From Planctomycetia bacterium (lineage in GTDB: Bacteria; Planctomycetota; Planctomycetia; Pirellulales; PNKZ01), in the NCBI GenBank assembly GCA_021413845.1, contig JAIOPP010000029.1, forward strand, positions 1 through 64,000: 64,000 nt of DNA. The letters run 5' to 3'. The notes under the pieces are model-generated. The model was not told where the DNA came from, did no database searches, and worked only from the letters and a program-made list of their open reading frames with translations. Positions 28,652-38,068 of the stretch are shown in pieces. The number at the start of each line of letters is the position of its first letter. Positions within the stretch are counted from its first letter, which is position 1. Both the position numbers and the translations under genes were made by a program.

Positions 28652-29248
28652 TTATCGCGGGAGCGGCGTTACCCGACGCGGACGGTAAATCGTGCGGACG
28701 TCGACGAACTCCATTCCGGCTCGCCGGGCCGCTTCGATGCCCGGATCGGCATCTTCGTAGACGCGACAGTTCGCCGGCTGCACGCCGATCTTGCGGGCCG
28801 ACTCCAGAAAAATATCGGGCTCGGGTTTATGCCGCGTGACATCGTCGCTCGTGACCAGCACATCGAACCAATCACGAATGCCGACGATGTTCAACGTTCG
28901 TTCGCAAACGCTGCGCGAAGCCCCCGTCGCTACGGCCATCGGCAGTTTGCCGCGATACTCTCGGGCAATGCTCACGATCGGCTCGATCAGCGTGACGTCG
29001 GCGAGCCGTTTGAGATAGAGCGTTTCTTTATGCAGTGCGATTTCATCGACATCGATCGGGATGCCCGCTTCGTCGAATAGCGCTTTGGCGACGGTCTTCG
29101 TCGGCCAGCCCCCCATCGCGTAGAAGCGATCTTCATCCAGCGTGAGGTTGAAATCGGCGAGCGTTTCGAGCCAAGCCTCGAGGTGGGCGGGCATCGTGTC
29201 GACCAACGTTCCGTCGCAATCGAAAATCAATCCGCGCAGTTCCATCAT
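28652..29248 (-). CDS. HAD-superfamily phosphatase/phosphomutase (beta-phosphoglucomutase-like)
   Basis: The 198-residue protein has the HAD motifs: I, FDCDGTLVDTM, with the nucleophile Asp; II, VATGASR; III/IV, HKPEPDIFLESARKIG and YEDADPGIEAA. A small helical cap lies between motifs I and II, typical of beta-phosphoglucomutase-like enzymes acting on small phosphorylated sugars. Tandem ATGs at 29246-29248 and 29243-29245 follow GAGAG; longer frames upstream lack the fold. The gene ends 2 bp from a hairpin repeat element and lies upstream of glnD. Confidence 0.85.
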   Translation of the reverse strand: MMELRGLIFDCDGTLVDTMPAHLEAWLETLADFNLTLDEDRFYAMGGWPTKTVAKALFDEAGIPIDVDEIALHKETLYLKRLADVTLIEPIVSIAREYRGKLPMAVATGASRSVCERTLNIVGIRDWFDVLVTSDDVTRHKPEPDIFLESARKIGVQPANCRVYEDADPGIEAARRAGMEFVDVRTIYRPRRVTPLPR

Positions 29249-29473
29249 GCTCTCACAAATCGAGTTCGTGGTGTCCGTAAATCGTTGCGCCGTCGACGAG
29301 AAGCGACGACGGCCTGCCGCGACACCCCCGAAAGAGCAGCAGACGGCCGGCGAGTTTAAGGGGCATTCTATCGTCGATCGTCGCAGGGGGCCGGCCCGCC
29401 GGCGGAGCGAAACGTCTGCTATAACATTTTCGGCGCAAAGCCGCGGATTCGGTTCATTCACGGAGGCTTATCG

Positions 29474-29980
29474 ATGTCGGATTCGGATGCCCATTCGGAA
29501 AGCGAGCAATTCGCCTGGCGCGACACCTACTTCGTTTGGTTCATGGCCGCGCGCCGGCCGACGCTCAAGCAACTGCAAACGACGCTCGCCGCCCTGCCCG
29601 ACCATTATGCGTTGGAACACCCGGAAGCGGATGAGATGGGAAACATCGAGTCGATCACGGTGCTCTCGACGATGGACCGCGCCGCGCTGGAGATTTCTTA
29701 TCTCGCCGGCGACGATATTCACGAGCAAGCCGAAACATCGGCGGAAGAAATGAAATCGGCCGGCGATTCCGATCCGAAACGCTTGCATCGGCTGGCGATG
29801 TGCAACGCTCGTTTCGAGGTGATGCAATTCGAGCGCGTCGACGAATCGAACATGGGAGACGAGGACGACGAAGAGCTAGGCGAAGGTTTCGATCCGAGCA
29901 TGCTCTTGATCGTGGTGAATGCGCTGACGAAACTGGTCGATGGAATCGGCGTCGATCCGCAGTCGGGCCTGATCGTGTAG
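29474..29980 (+). CDS. Conserved hypothetical protein, planctomycete-type
   Basis: The function of this 168-residue acidic protein is unknown. It reads RDTYFVWFMAARRPTLKQLQ early, has a Glu-rich middle and an acidic MGDEDDEELGEGFDPSM patch, and has no signal peptide or membrane helix. The ATG at 29474 has a good GGAGG upstream. It is divergent from the HAD gene and lies 40 bp before the ThuA-like gene. Confidence 0.75.
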   Translation: MSDSDAHSESEQFAWRDTYFVWFMAARRPTLKQLQTTLAALPDHYALEHPEADEMGNIESITVLSTMDRAALEISYLAGDDIHEQAETSAEEMKSAGDSDPKRLHRLAMCNARFEVMQFERVDESNMGDEDDEELGEGFDPSMLLIVVNALTKLVDGIGVDPQSGLIV

Positions 29981-30020
29981 ATACGAACGAAGAGAACGGC
30001 GCATGTTTACTACGGAGCCC

Positions 30021-30875
30021 ATGATGAAGAACGTTCACCGCTCGCCGCAGTTTCTCGTTGTCGTAGGGTTGGCGATGCTCGTCGGTCTGGCTCAGGGAAC
30101 CGCGGCATGCGGCGATGACGCTGCTCCGAAGCGGTTGCTGTTGCTCGGGCAAAAGCCCGACGGTCATCCTCCCGGCACGCATGAATACATGCGGGGCCAG
30201 CGGATCCTCCAGCAGGTGCTGGAGCGTGTGCCCGGGTTGAAAGTCGAGGTCGTGCAAGCCGACGGAGATTGGACCGAGGGGCCGGAGCTGCTCGGCAAGG
30301 TCGATGGGGTCGTGCTGTTCGTGTCGGAAGGGGCGAAGTGGATCTCGGCCGATGCGCGCCGTTATGAAGCTTTCGTGAAAGCAGCCCAACGCGGCGCCGG
30401 CCTAACCGGCATTCATTGGGGGATCGGCACGAAGGACGCCGCGAACATCGAGCCGTTCGTGAAGTTGTTCGGTGCGTGCCACGGCGGGCCGGATCGGAAG
30501 TATCAAGTCGTCGAGACGGAAGTCGCGCTCCCTGTCGCCGAGCATCCGATTTGCGCGGGGCTCAAGCCGTTCCGGATTCACGAAGAGTTCTACTTCGCGC
30601 TGAAGCGCCCCACCGACGGGAGCGCGAGATTACTTCCGATCGCGACGATTCGGATCGCCGCCGCCGATCAGCAACCCGAGGAGCAAATGGTCGGCTGGGC
30701 ATACGATCGGCCCGACCGTGGCCGCTCGTTCGGCTTCACCGGCCTGCACTATCATGAGAACTGGAAGCGCGAAGAATATCGCCGGCTCCTCGCGCAAGGT
30801 GTGCTCTGGACGATGAAGCTGCCGCTGCCGAAGACGGGACTCGACGTCAACGTTTCGGAAGAGTTCCTGAAGTAG
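30021..30875 (+). CDS. Secreted ThuA-like protein
   Basis: The 284-residue protein has a signal peptide (FLVVVGLAMLVGLAQGTAAC) followed by a ThuA-type glutamine-amidotransferase-like fold: KRLLLLGQKPDGHPPGTHEY, GVVLFVSEGAKWISADARR, GAGLTGIHWGIG, and GLHYHENW near the end. ThuA-like domains are abundant and exported in planctomycetes and are usually linked to carbohydrate use; the catalytic role is unclear. The start ATG at 30021 (second codon also ATG) has CGGAG upstream; an ATG at 30003 is possible. Confidence 0.85.
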   Translation: MMKNVHRSPQFLVVVGLAMLVGLAQGTAACGDDAAPKRLLLLGQKPDGHPPGTHEYMRGQRILQQVLERVPGLKVEVVQADGDWTEGPELLGKVDGVVLFVSEGAKWISADARRYEAFVKAAQRGAGLTGIHWGIGTKDAANIEPFVKLFGACHGGPDRKYQVVETEVALPVAEHPICAGLKPFRIHEEFYFALKRPTDGSARLLPIATIRIAAADQQPEEQMVGWAYDRPDRGRSFGFTGLHYHENWKREEYRRLLAQGVLWTMKLPLPKTGLDVNVSEEFLK

Positions 30876-30887
30876 TCTCGCCGAACG

Positions 30888-31397
30888 TCACTTCTTCCCG
30901 AGCTTCCGCTTCTCTTGAAAAAATCGCGAAAGAATCTCACCGCATTCGCGCCCTAGGACGTCGGAGGCGGTCAGGCAGCGGTGGTTCAAGCGCGGATCGC
31001 GCAACAGCTGAAAGAGCGAATCGACCGCGCCGGCTTTAGGGTCGGCCGCGCCGTAAACGACCCACGGCATCCGCGCCTGCACGATCGCACCGGCGCACAT
31101 CGGGCAAGGCTCGAGCGTGACGTAGAGCAAGCAACCATCGAGCCGCCAACTGCCGAGACTTTGAGCCGCTTGCGTGATCGCGATCATCTCGGCATGCGCG
31201 GTCGGGTCGTTCAGCTGCTCGCGCTGGTTATGAGCCGACGCGATCACATCTTCGCCATGCACGATCACGGCTCCGACCGGCACTTCGTCCTCGGCGTAGG
31301 CCCGTTCCGCTTCGCGGAGCGCCATGCGCATGAAGTGTTCGTGCGACTCGCGCTCGAAGCGTTCCATGCCGTTCTTAAACTCGTTGCTGGATTCCAA
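30888..31397 (-). CDS. tadA: tRNA-specific adenosine deaminase
   Basis: The 169-residue protein shows the cytidine/deoxycytidylate deaminase zinc motifs: TAHAEMIAI with the ligand His and proton-shuttling Glu, and PCPMC with two Cys ligands. The order and length fit TadA, which converts A34 to inosine in tRNA-Arg(ACG). [10 protein letters not shown] and [19 protein letters not shown] support TadA over riboflavin or guanine deaminases. It ends 13 bp from the convergent ThuA-like gene. Confidence 0.9.
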   Translation of the reverse strand: MESSNEFKNGMERFERESHEHFMRMALREAERAYAEDEVPVGAVIVHGEDVIASAHNQREQLNDPTAHAEMIAITQAAQSLGSWRLDGCLLYVTLEPCPMCAGAIVQARMPWVVYGAADPKAGAVDSLFQLLRDPRLNHRCLTASDVLGRECGEILSRFFQEKRKLGKK

Positions 31398-31418
31398 GAT
31401 CGTGTCGCTTTTTCGGTG

Positions 31419-32651
31419 TTAAGGTGCGTTGCCGGTCGATTTCGCTGCGGCGACGTAAAGTTGCGTGAAGTCGCCGGCCGAGACGTTGAAATAGATTCGC
31501 TTGCTATCCGCGCTGAAGACCGGATGCGGGTCGTTGCGGCGCCACGAACGGGCTCCGTGCGAATTATCGAAGTGGTGCAACAATGCGTAGCGTCCGCCGC
31601 GAAGATCGCCGGCCATCACGCCCCACTCGCCGGACTTTCCGCCGATGGAATCGGCAACGCCGTCCGTCGCCATCAGCTTCCCATCGGGACTGATGCAAGG
31701 ATGCGTGCCGCGCAGGTTCGGAAGATCCGGAATACGGGTCACGGCCATGTCGTTGGTATCGATCAGGATGTTGCCCATTTCGATGATCGTGCGCGAGTCC
31801 GGGTGCCAAGCCGGGTGGCCCCACTTCTCGCGCATGGAAATGATCTTGCCGCTTTCGAGATCGAAGACGATGAGCCCTTGCCGCACGCTCGCTCCCTTCG
31901 ACATGAAATCGTCGCCGCCGTTGCCCGCCGCGATCTTCACGAAGGCTCGCTTCCCATCGGAGCTGATCACCGGGAAGAAGAGCGAAATCCGCTTGTCGCC
32001 GAATTGTTTCTTCAACCACGGAGCGTACGCCGTTTCGACGTCGGACACTTTCCCTGCCGTGCGGATCTTACCCGTCGCGGCATCGACGATCTCGAAATCG
32101 CGATACGGCCCGGGATTCCAATGGCAGCCGTAGATCGGCAGCGCGTCTCCCGTCGGCCAACCGAATCCTAGTTGCCGATCTTCGGCGACGATCGTTTGTT
32201 GGAGCGTCGCGACATCGACGACGACGACGCGCCAACGCTTATCGCGCACTTCATGAAAGGCGACGCGTTTGCCCCCGGAGATCCATTGTTGACAAGCCGC
32301 GCGATGCGCATCTTCGACATGGACATCGCGAGCCAACACGGTTTCCGCACCGGTCGCACGATCGAGCATCACGATATCGCCGACGTAGCCGCTCGGCTCT
32401 TTCGACGCATAGAAGAGCACACGGCTGCCGTCGGGGCTTTCCGGATTATTGACGTAATAGCTGTGAATCGTATGGCGACCGGCAACCGACGAAACGAGTC
32501 GCACTTCCGCCCCCCGCCACGCGGCGACGGGATCATCGGCGCCTTGCGATACGGTTTGCCCCTGAAGCGTCGACCAACCGGATGCGAGCAGCAACAGGCA
32601 GGCACACTGCGCGGCTCGGCGTAACGTTCGTGACATAGAGACACCGCGCAT
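31419..32651 (-). CDS. Exported beta-propeller protein (oligogalacturonate-lyase/TolB-like)
   Basis: The 410-residue protein has a signal peptide (RRAAQCACLLLLASGWS). It then has repeated propeller-type strands with SPDGSRVLFYASKEP, SSDGKRAFVKIA, HPDSRTIIEMG, SPDGKLMATDG and SADSKRIYFNVS. These D/S-P/A-D-G/S-x-x turns are typical of TolB/WD40-like blades, and the overall pattern resembles oligogalacturonate lyase-type propellers. No catalytic residues are assigned. The ATG at 32649-32651 is used; one five codons downstream is equally plausible. Confidence 0.75.
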   Translation of the reverse strand: MRGVSMSRTLRRAAQCACLLLLASGWSTLQGQTVSQGADDPVAAWRGAEVRLVSSVAGRHTIHSYYVNNPESPDGSRVLFYASKEPSGYVGDIVMLDRATGAETVLARDVHVEDAHRAACQQWISGGKRVAFHEVRDKRWRVVVVDVATLQQTIVAEDRQLGFGWPTGDALPIYGCHWNPGPYRDFEIVDAATGKIRTAGKVSDVETAYAPWLKKQFGDKRISLFFPVISSDGKRAFVKIAAGNGGDDFMSKGASVRQGLIVFDLESGKIISMREKWGHPAWHPDSRTIIEMGNILIDTNDMAVTRIPDLPNLRGTHPCISPDGKLMATDGVADSIGGKSGEWGVMAGDLRGGRYALLHHFDNSHGARSWRRNDPHPVFSADSKRIYFNVSAGDFTQLYVAAAKSTGNAP

Positions 32652-32790
32652 CGAAGGCGAGAAATTTTCGGCAACCGGCTTGCATTATGTCCCGCACGGC
32701 GAGCATGATCAACGCAGAATCACGAGCACGATCGGCTCGGCATCTCGGTTCGACTGAACGATGCGAAAAGCTCCTTACGAGAAAACTACG

Positions 32791-34530
32791 ATGAAGAAGT
32801 TCGCTTGGCTGTTGCTCGGCTGCGTTTTGCTCGGGCCGATTTGTTTCCCTTCCCTTGCTTCGGCCGCCGAGGAAGTGCCGAAAGGGGAGGTCGTGAAATA
32901 CTCGTTCGATAAGAGCAAGATTTTTCCCGGCACGGTGCGCGATTATTGGATTTACGTTCCCAAGCAATACGATCCGGCCAAGCCTGCCTGTACGTTCGTT
33001 TGCCAAGACGGCATCCAATACAAAGCACCCGAGGCGTTCGACAAACTGATTGCTGCCGGCGACATCCCGGTGACGATCGGCGTGTTCATCATGCATGGCC
33101 GGGTGAAGGCGACGAGCGATCAAGCCCTGGATCGTTTCAATCGGAGCTACGAGTACGACGGCCTCGGCGACGCCTATGCGCGGTTTCTGCTCGAAGAACT
33201 CTTGCCCGAGGTCGAAACGAAGTCGACGGCCGACGGTCGTGCGATTCGCCTCTCGGCCGACGGCAACGACCGCTGCATCGCGGGCAATTCGAGCGGCGCG
33301 ATCTGCGCCTTCACCGCCGCTTGGGAACGGCCGGATGCTTTCTCACGCGTGTTCAGCGGCATCGGCACGTACGTCGGGCTGCGCGGCGGCAACGAATACT
33401 CGACCCTCATTCGCAAGTACGAGCCGAGGCCGATCCGGGTCTTCCTGCAAGACGGCTCGGCCGATCAAAACATCTACGGCGGCGATTGGTGGATGGCGAA
33501 CCAAGAGATCGAGCGGTCGCTCAAGTTCGCGGGCTATCAAGTCGAACACGTTTGGGGAGACGGCGGTCATAACGGCAAGCACGCCACGGAAATCTTTCCC
33601 GATGCCATGCGCACGCTTTGGAAAGGTTGGCCGGAGCGCGTGAAGCCCGGCCTCGGGTCGCCGCAGTTGCAAGAGATTCTGTTGCCGAACGAGCCGTGGC
33701 AACTGGTCGCCGAAGGGTACAAATTTACGGAAGGCCCGGCCGTGAATGCGGCCGGCGAAGTCTTCTTCAACGAAGTGCCGAGCAGCACCACCTATAAGAT
33801 CGACGGCGAAGGAAAAGCCGTGAAGTTCTTGGAGAACACCAACCGAGGCGACGGCCAAGCATTCGGGCCCGATGGTCGACTGTATAGCGTCGCCGGGGGA
33901 GCGGAACAGATCATCGCCTACGATGCGGCGGGGAAAGGGACCGTCGTCGCCGAAGGGTTTCGCGGCAACGATCTCGTCGTGCGCCACGACGGCTCGATCT
34001 ATGTCACCGAGCCGGGCTGGGACGGCAAGTCGCCGAGCAAGATTTGGTACATCGATCCGAAAGGGGAAAAGAAAGTCGTCGATACCGGTCTCAAGTTCTC
34101 CAACGGCCTCACCCTCTCCCCGGATCAATCGCTCCTTTACATCGCCGATAGCCGCACGCATTGGGTCTATAGCTACCAGATCGCGACGGATGGAACGCTC
34201 GCCTACAAGCAGAAGTATTATCACCTGCATGTGCCCGACACGGCCGACGAAGCGGGTGCCGACGGAGTCGAAGTCGATCGCGACGGTCGGCTGTATGTGG
34301 CGACGAAGCTCGGCATCCAAGTCTGCGATCAGGCCGGCCGCGTGAACTGCATTATCCCGGTCCCCAATGGACCAGGCACGATCAGCAAAGTCTCGAACGT
34401 AACGTTTGGCGGCCCGAAGTTCGACGTCCTCTACGCGACCTGCGGCGATAAGGTCTTCAAACGGAAAGTGAAGACGCAGGGATCGCCCAGTTGGGCCGCG
34501 CCGGTGAAGCCCGCGGCTCCGCGACTGTAA
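32791..34530 (+). CDS. Secreted esterase fused to SMP-30/gluconolactonase domain
   Basis: The 579-residue protein has a signal peptide (FAWLLLGCVLLGPICFP). The first half is an enterochelin-esterase-like alpha/beta hydrolase with nucleophile elbow GNSSGAICAF, ending in GDGGHNGKHAT with the catalytic-His candidate. The second half, from about residue 310, is an SMP-30/gluconolactonase-type propeller (FTEGPAVNAAGEVFFNE, FGPDGRLYSVAGG, FSNGLTLSPDQSLLY). The pairing suggests stepwise hydrolysis of an ester or lactone sugar. The stop TAA at 34528-34530 directly abuts a hairpin repeat at 34531. The start is placed before the hydrophobic core; 32761 is an alternative. Confidence 0.82.
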   Translation: MKKFAWLLLGCVLLGPICFPSLASAAEEVPKGEVVKYSFDKSKIFPGTVRDYWIYVPKQYDPAKPACTFVCQDGIQYKAPEAFDKLIAAGDIPVTIGVFIMHGRVKATSDQALDRFNRSYEYDGLGDAYARFLLEELLPEVETKSTADGRAIRLSADGNDRCIAGNSSGAICAFTAAWERPDAFSRVFSGIGTYVGLRGGNEYSTLIRKYEPRPIRVFLQDGSADQNIYGGDWWMANQEIERSLKFAGYQVEHVWGDGGHNGKHATEIFPDAMRTLWKGWPERVKPGLGSPQLQEILLPNEPWQLVAEGYKFTEGPAVNAAGEVFFNEVPSSTTYKIDGEGKAVKFLENTNRGDGQAFGPDGRLYSVAGGAEQIIAYDAAGKGTVVAEGFRGNDLVVRHDGSIYVTEPGWDGKSPSKIWYIDPKGEKKVVDTGLKFSNGLTLSPDQSLLYIADSRTHWVYSYQIATDGTLAYKQKYYHLHVPDTADEAGADGVEVDRDGRLYVATKLGIQVCDQAGRVNCIIPVPNGPGTISKVSNVTFGGPKFDVLYATCGDKVFKRKVKTQGSPSWAAPVKPAAPRL

Positions 34531-34641
34531 AGTAGCAGGCACGGTCCACGTGCCGTCCGCCATGCGCGCTTGGAAGCAACCGAATCCGACTCTTTCAGGA
34601 ACTACGCACGTGGCTACGGCACGTGGAACGTGCCTGCTACT
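34531..34641. repeat. Paired inverted hairpin repeat (second copy)
   Basis: The left unit begins AGTAGCAGGCACG at 34531, right after one gene's stop; the right unit ends CGTGCCTGCTACT at 34641. The middle contains ACCGAATCCGACTC, shared with the copy at 28539-28649. The left unit differs at one base of its hairpin (GGTCC instead of GTTCC). The right unit supplies the TAG stop codon of the RND gene ending at 34637. Confidence 0.88.
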
Positions 34642-37600
34642 TTTCGTCGTGAGGCTCAGCTTCAGGCGACGGTAGCAACTTCGGGGCGACGACCAGCGCC
34701 GTCGCAGGGGCGTGCTCCGTTGGGCTTACGTCGGCCTCGTCTTCCGGTTTCGTTCTTGGACCGCGGAGGTCGACGAGATATTGAATGACGTAAAAGAAAA
34801 CCGGCGTCAGCACGATGCCGAAGATCGTGACGCCGAGCATGCCCGAGAACACGGCGGTGCCGAGCGTGCGACGCATTTCGGCCCCGGCCCCTTCGCCGAT
34901 CACCAGCGGCACCACGCCGAGAATGAAAGCGAACGACGTCATGACGATCGGTCGCAAGCGCAACCGGCAGGCTTCGAGCGTCGCTTCGCGGAGGCCCATG
35001 CCGGCGTCGTGCTTAGCCCGTGCGAACTCGACGATGAGAATCGCGTTCTTACAGGCGAGGCCGACGAGCACGACGAAGCCGATTTGCGTGAAGATGTTGA
35101 CGTCCATCTTCGCCATGCGCACGCCGAAGATCGAACAGAGCAAGCACATCGGCACGACGAGAATCACGGCGAGCGGCAACGCCCAGCTTTCATATTGCGC
35201 CGCGAGCACTAAGAACACCAGCACGACGGCCAGCCCGAACGCGTACATCGCGGTATCGGAGGCGCCGAGTTGCAGCAGCGCCAGTTCGGTCCATTCGCGG
35301 CGCATCGAAGGGGCGAGCGTCCGATCGGCGACTTCTTGCATCTTCTCGATCGCTTCGCCGGAACTCGTCCCCGGTGCCGCATCCAGATTGATCGCGGCGG
35401 CCGGATAAAGATTGTACCGATAGAGCAACAACGGCCCCTGCGTTTCGCGCGTGTGGGCCAAGGTGCCGAGCGGGACCATGTGTCCTTCCGAGTTGCGGAC
35501 CTTCAGCAGTTTCAAGTCTTCGATCGAGCCTCGGAACTTCGCATCGGCTTGCAGATTCACTTGCCAAGTCCGGCCGAAACGATTGAAGTCGTTCACGTAG
35601 AGCGAGCCGAAATAGATCTGCAGCGTTTCGAACACATCCGACACCGAAACCCCGCGCGACTTCGCCGCGACCCGATCGATATCGAGAAACTGCCATTTGG
35701 TATCGGCGCGGAAGCTGGTGAAAAGTCCTTGCAGCTCCGGCGTCGCCGCGCCTTCCTTCACCATGTTCTCGCTGACTTGTTGCAGCGTGGCGAGCCCGAG
35801 ATCGCTGCGATCTTCGACGACCAATTTGAATCCGCCGGCGGTGCCGAGCCCTTCGATCGCCGGCGCGTGAAACACGCTCGTGTCTCCATCCTGAATCGAC
35901 GCGAACGCTTCGCGCAGCTTATCGGCGACGACCTCGCCCGACAGGCCGTCTTTCGACCGTTCGTGAAAGTCGGCGAGCATCACGTAGATGGTTCCGAAAT
36001 TCGGTGCGTTGGCGTTGAGTAAGATCGATTGCCCGGCGATCGCGACGGTGTGGTTCACTCCCGGAACTTGGCGCGCCTTCTCTTCGATCTGCTTAATGAC
36101 GTCGATCGTTCTCCCCAGCGGCTTCGAGTCGGGCAGCCGCAGATTGACGAGCAGATAGCCTTTGTCTTGCGCGGGAATGAAGCCGGTCGGCGTCGTTTGA
36201 AACGAATGATACGTTTCCCAAACGAGAAAGCCGTAGACGGCGAGCAAGATGAGCGACACGCGCAAGCTGAGGCCGACGGCGCGCACATAGCCGCGCGTAA
36301 ACCAATTGAACGCGATGTTGAACGCCGAGAAGGTCCAGCCGAGGATGCGATTCAAGATTCCGGCTACGAGGAATCCGGCAAATGCTCCGACGAGTGCCGA
36401 GCCGGCGCGGAGCGCCATGTCGAACGTTAGAGGTGCGGGAAGCTCTCGCGCCGGAACATACGCGGCCAGCAAGGCCGGAAGATATTCGTAGCCGAGCCAG
36501 GCGCCGACGATCCAAAACACCGGCCGGGGCAATGCTTCATGCAAGCCCGCACTGCGCGGACGGAGCAGCAGTACGGAAAGCGCAGGGCTCAACGTCAGCG
36601 AGTTAAACGCCGAAATGACCGTCGAGATCGCGATCGTCAGCGCAAACTGTCGAAAGAATTGGCCGACGATGCCGGAGATGAACGCGCAGGGCAAGAACAC
36701 GGCGCTGAGCACGAGACCGACGGCGATGACCGGCCCGGAAACTTCGTCCATCGCGCGGATCGCGGCATCGCGGGGCGACATGCCTTCTTCGATGTGATGC
36801 TCGACCGCCTCGACGACAACGATCGCATCGTCGACGACGATGCCGATCGCCAGTACCAAGCCGAAGAGGGTGAGCGTGTTCAAGCTGAAGCCGGCGGCGA
36901 TCATGACCGCGAACGTACCGACGACGGCGACCGGTACGGCGACGAGCGGGATGATCGCCGGGCGCCAACCTTGCAGGAAGATCAACACGACGACGGCGAC
37001 GAGAATCACGGCGTCGCGCAGCGAGTGGAACACTTCGGTGATCGATTCTTCGATGAACGGCGTCGTGTCGTAAACGATCTTATAATCGACCCCCTCGGGA
37101 AATCGGCTGCGCAACTCTTCCATCTTTTGCTTCACGAGCTTCGCGGTTTCGAGCGCGTTCGAGCCGGGCAGCTGGTAGACCGAAAGCGCTACCGAAGGCT
37201 GACCATCGAGCGTGCAGGCCTGATCGTACGCGAGCGCGCCGAGCTCCGCGCGAGCCACATCGCGCAGCCGAATGAGCCGGCCCTGATCGTCGGACCGGAT
37301 GACCATCTCTTCGAATTGCACTTCCTCTTGCAGTCGACCGGTCGTGGTCATCGTGTATTGAAACACTTGCCCGTTCGGGGCGGGAGGTTGGCCGATCTGC
37401 CCTGCCGCGACTTGCAGGTTCTGTTGTTCGATCGTGTGGGCGACGTCGCCGGCCGTGAGGTTGCGCGAGGCGAGCTTGTTCGGATCGAGCCAGATGCGCA
37501 TGCTGTAATCGCGCCGGCCGAGGAACGTGATATCGCCGACGCCGGGCAAGCGCGAAAGCTCGTCGCGGAGTTGAATCGTCGCGTAGTTGCTTAGATACAA

Positions 37601-38056
37601 ACTGTCGCGCGAGTTACCCGGCGAGTACAAGTTGACGATCATCAACGTGCTCGGCGATTTCTTTTTCACCATTACGCCGCGCCGCTTCACCAAGTCGGGC
37701 AAGATGGCCTGCGCCAAGTTCACGCGATTCTGCACCAACACCTGTGCAAGATTCAAATCGGTGCCGGGCCGGAACGTTACGGTCAACGAATAGTTGCCGT
37801 CGTTCGTGCATTGCGACGACATGTACATCATGTCTTCGACGCCGTTGACCTGCTGCTCGATCGGCGCGGCGACCGTATCGGAAACCACCTTCGAGTTGGC
37901 CCCCGGATACACGGCCGAAACCTCGACGGTCGGCGGCGTGATTTCGGGATACTGCGTCACCGGGAGCGCGAACATCGCGATCCCGCCCGAGAGCGTGATG
38001 ACGATCGAAAGCACCGACGCGAAGATCGGCCGGTCGATGAAGAAGCGAGAGAACAT
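34637..38056 (-). CDS. RND-family (HAE1/AcrB-like) efflux pump, intact
   Basis: The 1139-residue protein is a full inner-membrane RND transporter: N-terminus MFSRFFIDRPIFASVLSIVI, two large periplasmic loops, and proton-relay Asp pair in VLAIGIVVDDAIVVVEAVEHH (TM4). It exports drugs or other amphiphilic compounds with the periplasmic adaptor encoded two genes upstream. About 60 extra residues between TM6 and TM7 contain two additional hydrophobic stretches (PVFWIVGAWLGYEYL and SALVGAFAGFLVAGIL), unusual for the family. The C-terminal tail is polar and Pro-rich, and its TAG stop lies inside a dispersed repeat. It starts 12 bp after the first RND gene. Confidence 0.92.
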   Translation of the reverse strand: MFSRFFIDRPIFASVLSIVITLSGGIAMFALPVTQYPEITPPTVEVSAVYPGANSKVVSDTVAAPIEQQVNGVEDMMYMSSQCTNDGNYSLTVTFRPGTDLNLAQVLVQNRVNLAQAILPDLVKRRGVMVKKKSPSTLMIVNLYSPGNSRDSLYLSNYATIQLRDELSRLPGVGDITFLGRRDYSMRIWLDPNKLASRNLTAGDVAHTIEQQNLQVAAGQIGQPPAPNGQVFQYTMTTTGRLQEEVQFEEMVIRSDDQGRLIRLRDVARAELGALAYDQACTLDGQPSVALSVYQLPGSNALETAKLVKQKMEELRSRFPEGVDYKIVYDTTPFIEESITEVFHSLRDAVILVAVVVLIFLQGWRPAIIPLVAVPVAVVGTFAVMIAAGFSLNTLTLFGLVLAIGIVVDDAIVVVEAVEHHIEEGMSPRDAAIRAMDEVSGPVIAVGLVLSAVFLPCAFISGIVGQFFRQFALTIAISTVISAFNSLTLSPALSVLLLRPRSAGLHEALPRPVFWIVGAWLGYEYLPALLAAYVPARELPAPLTFDMALRAGSALVGAFAGFLVAGILNRILGWTFSAFNIAFNWFTRGYVRAVGLSLRVSLILLAVYGFLVWETYHSFQTTPTGFIPAQDKGYLLVNLRLPDSKPLGRTIDVIKQIEEKARQVPGVNHTVAIAGQSILLNANAPNFGTIYVMLADFHERSKDGLSGEVVADKLREAFASIQDGDTSVFHAPAIEGLGTAGGFKLVVEDRSDLGLATLQQVSENMVKEGAATPELQGLFTSFRADTKWQFLDIDRVAAKSRGVSVSDVFETLQIYFGSLYVNDFNRFGRTWQVNLQADAKFRGSIEDLKLLKVRNSEGHMVPLGTLAHTRETQGPLLLYRYNLYPAAAINLDAAPGTSSGEAIEKMQEVADRTLAPSMRREWTELALLQLGASDTAMYAFGLAVVLVFLVLAAQYESWALPLAVILVVPMCLLCSIFGVRMAKMDVNIFTQIGFVVLVGLACKNAILIVEFARAKHDAGMGLREATLEACRLRLRPIVMTSFAFILGVVPLVIGEGAGAEMRRTLGTAVFSGMLGVTIFGIVLTPVFFYVIQYLVDLRGPRTKPEDEADVSPTEHAPATALVVAPKLLPSPEAEPHDEK

Positions 38057-38068
38057 GCGGCGGCGTTC

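Noticed and set aside
36539-37594. Long plus-strand frame of 351 codons inside the RND gene
   Set aside because: It is antisense to clear RND coding sequence, consists of Arg/Asp/Glu-rich low-complexity protein, and matches codon-bias shadows seen across the window.
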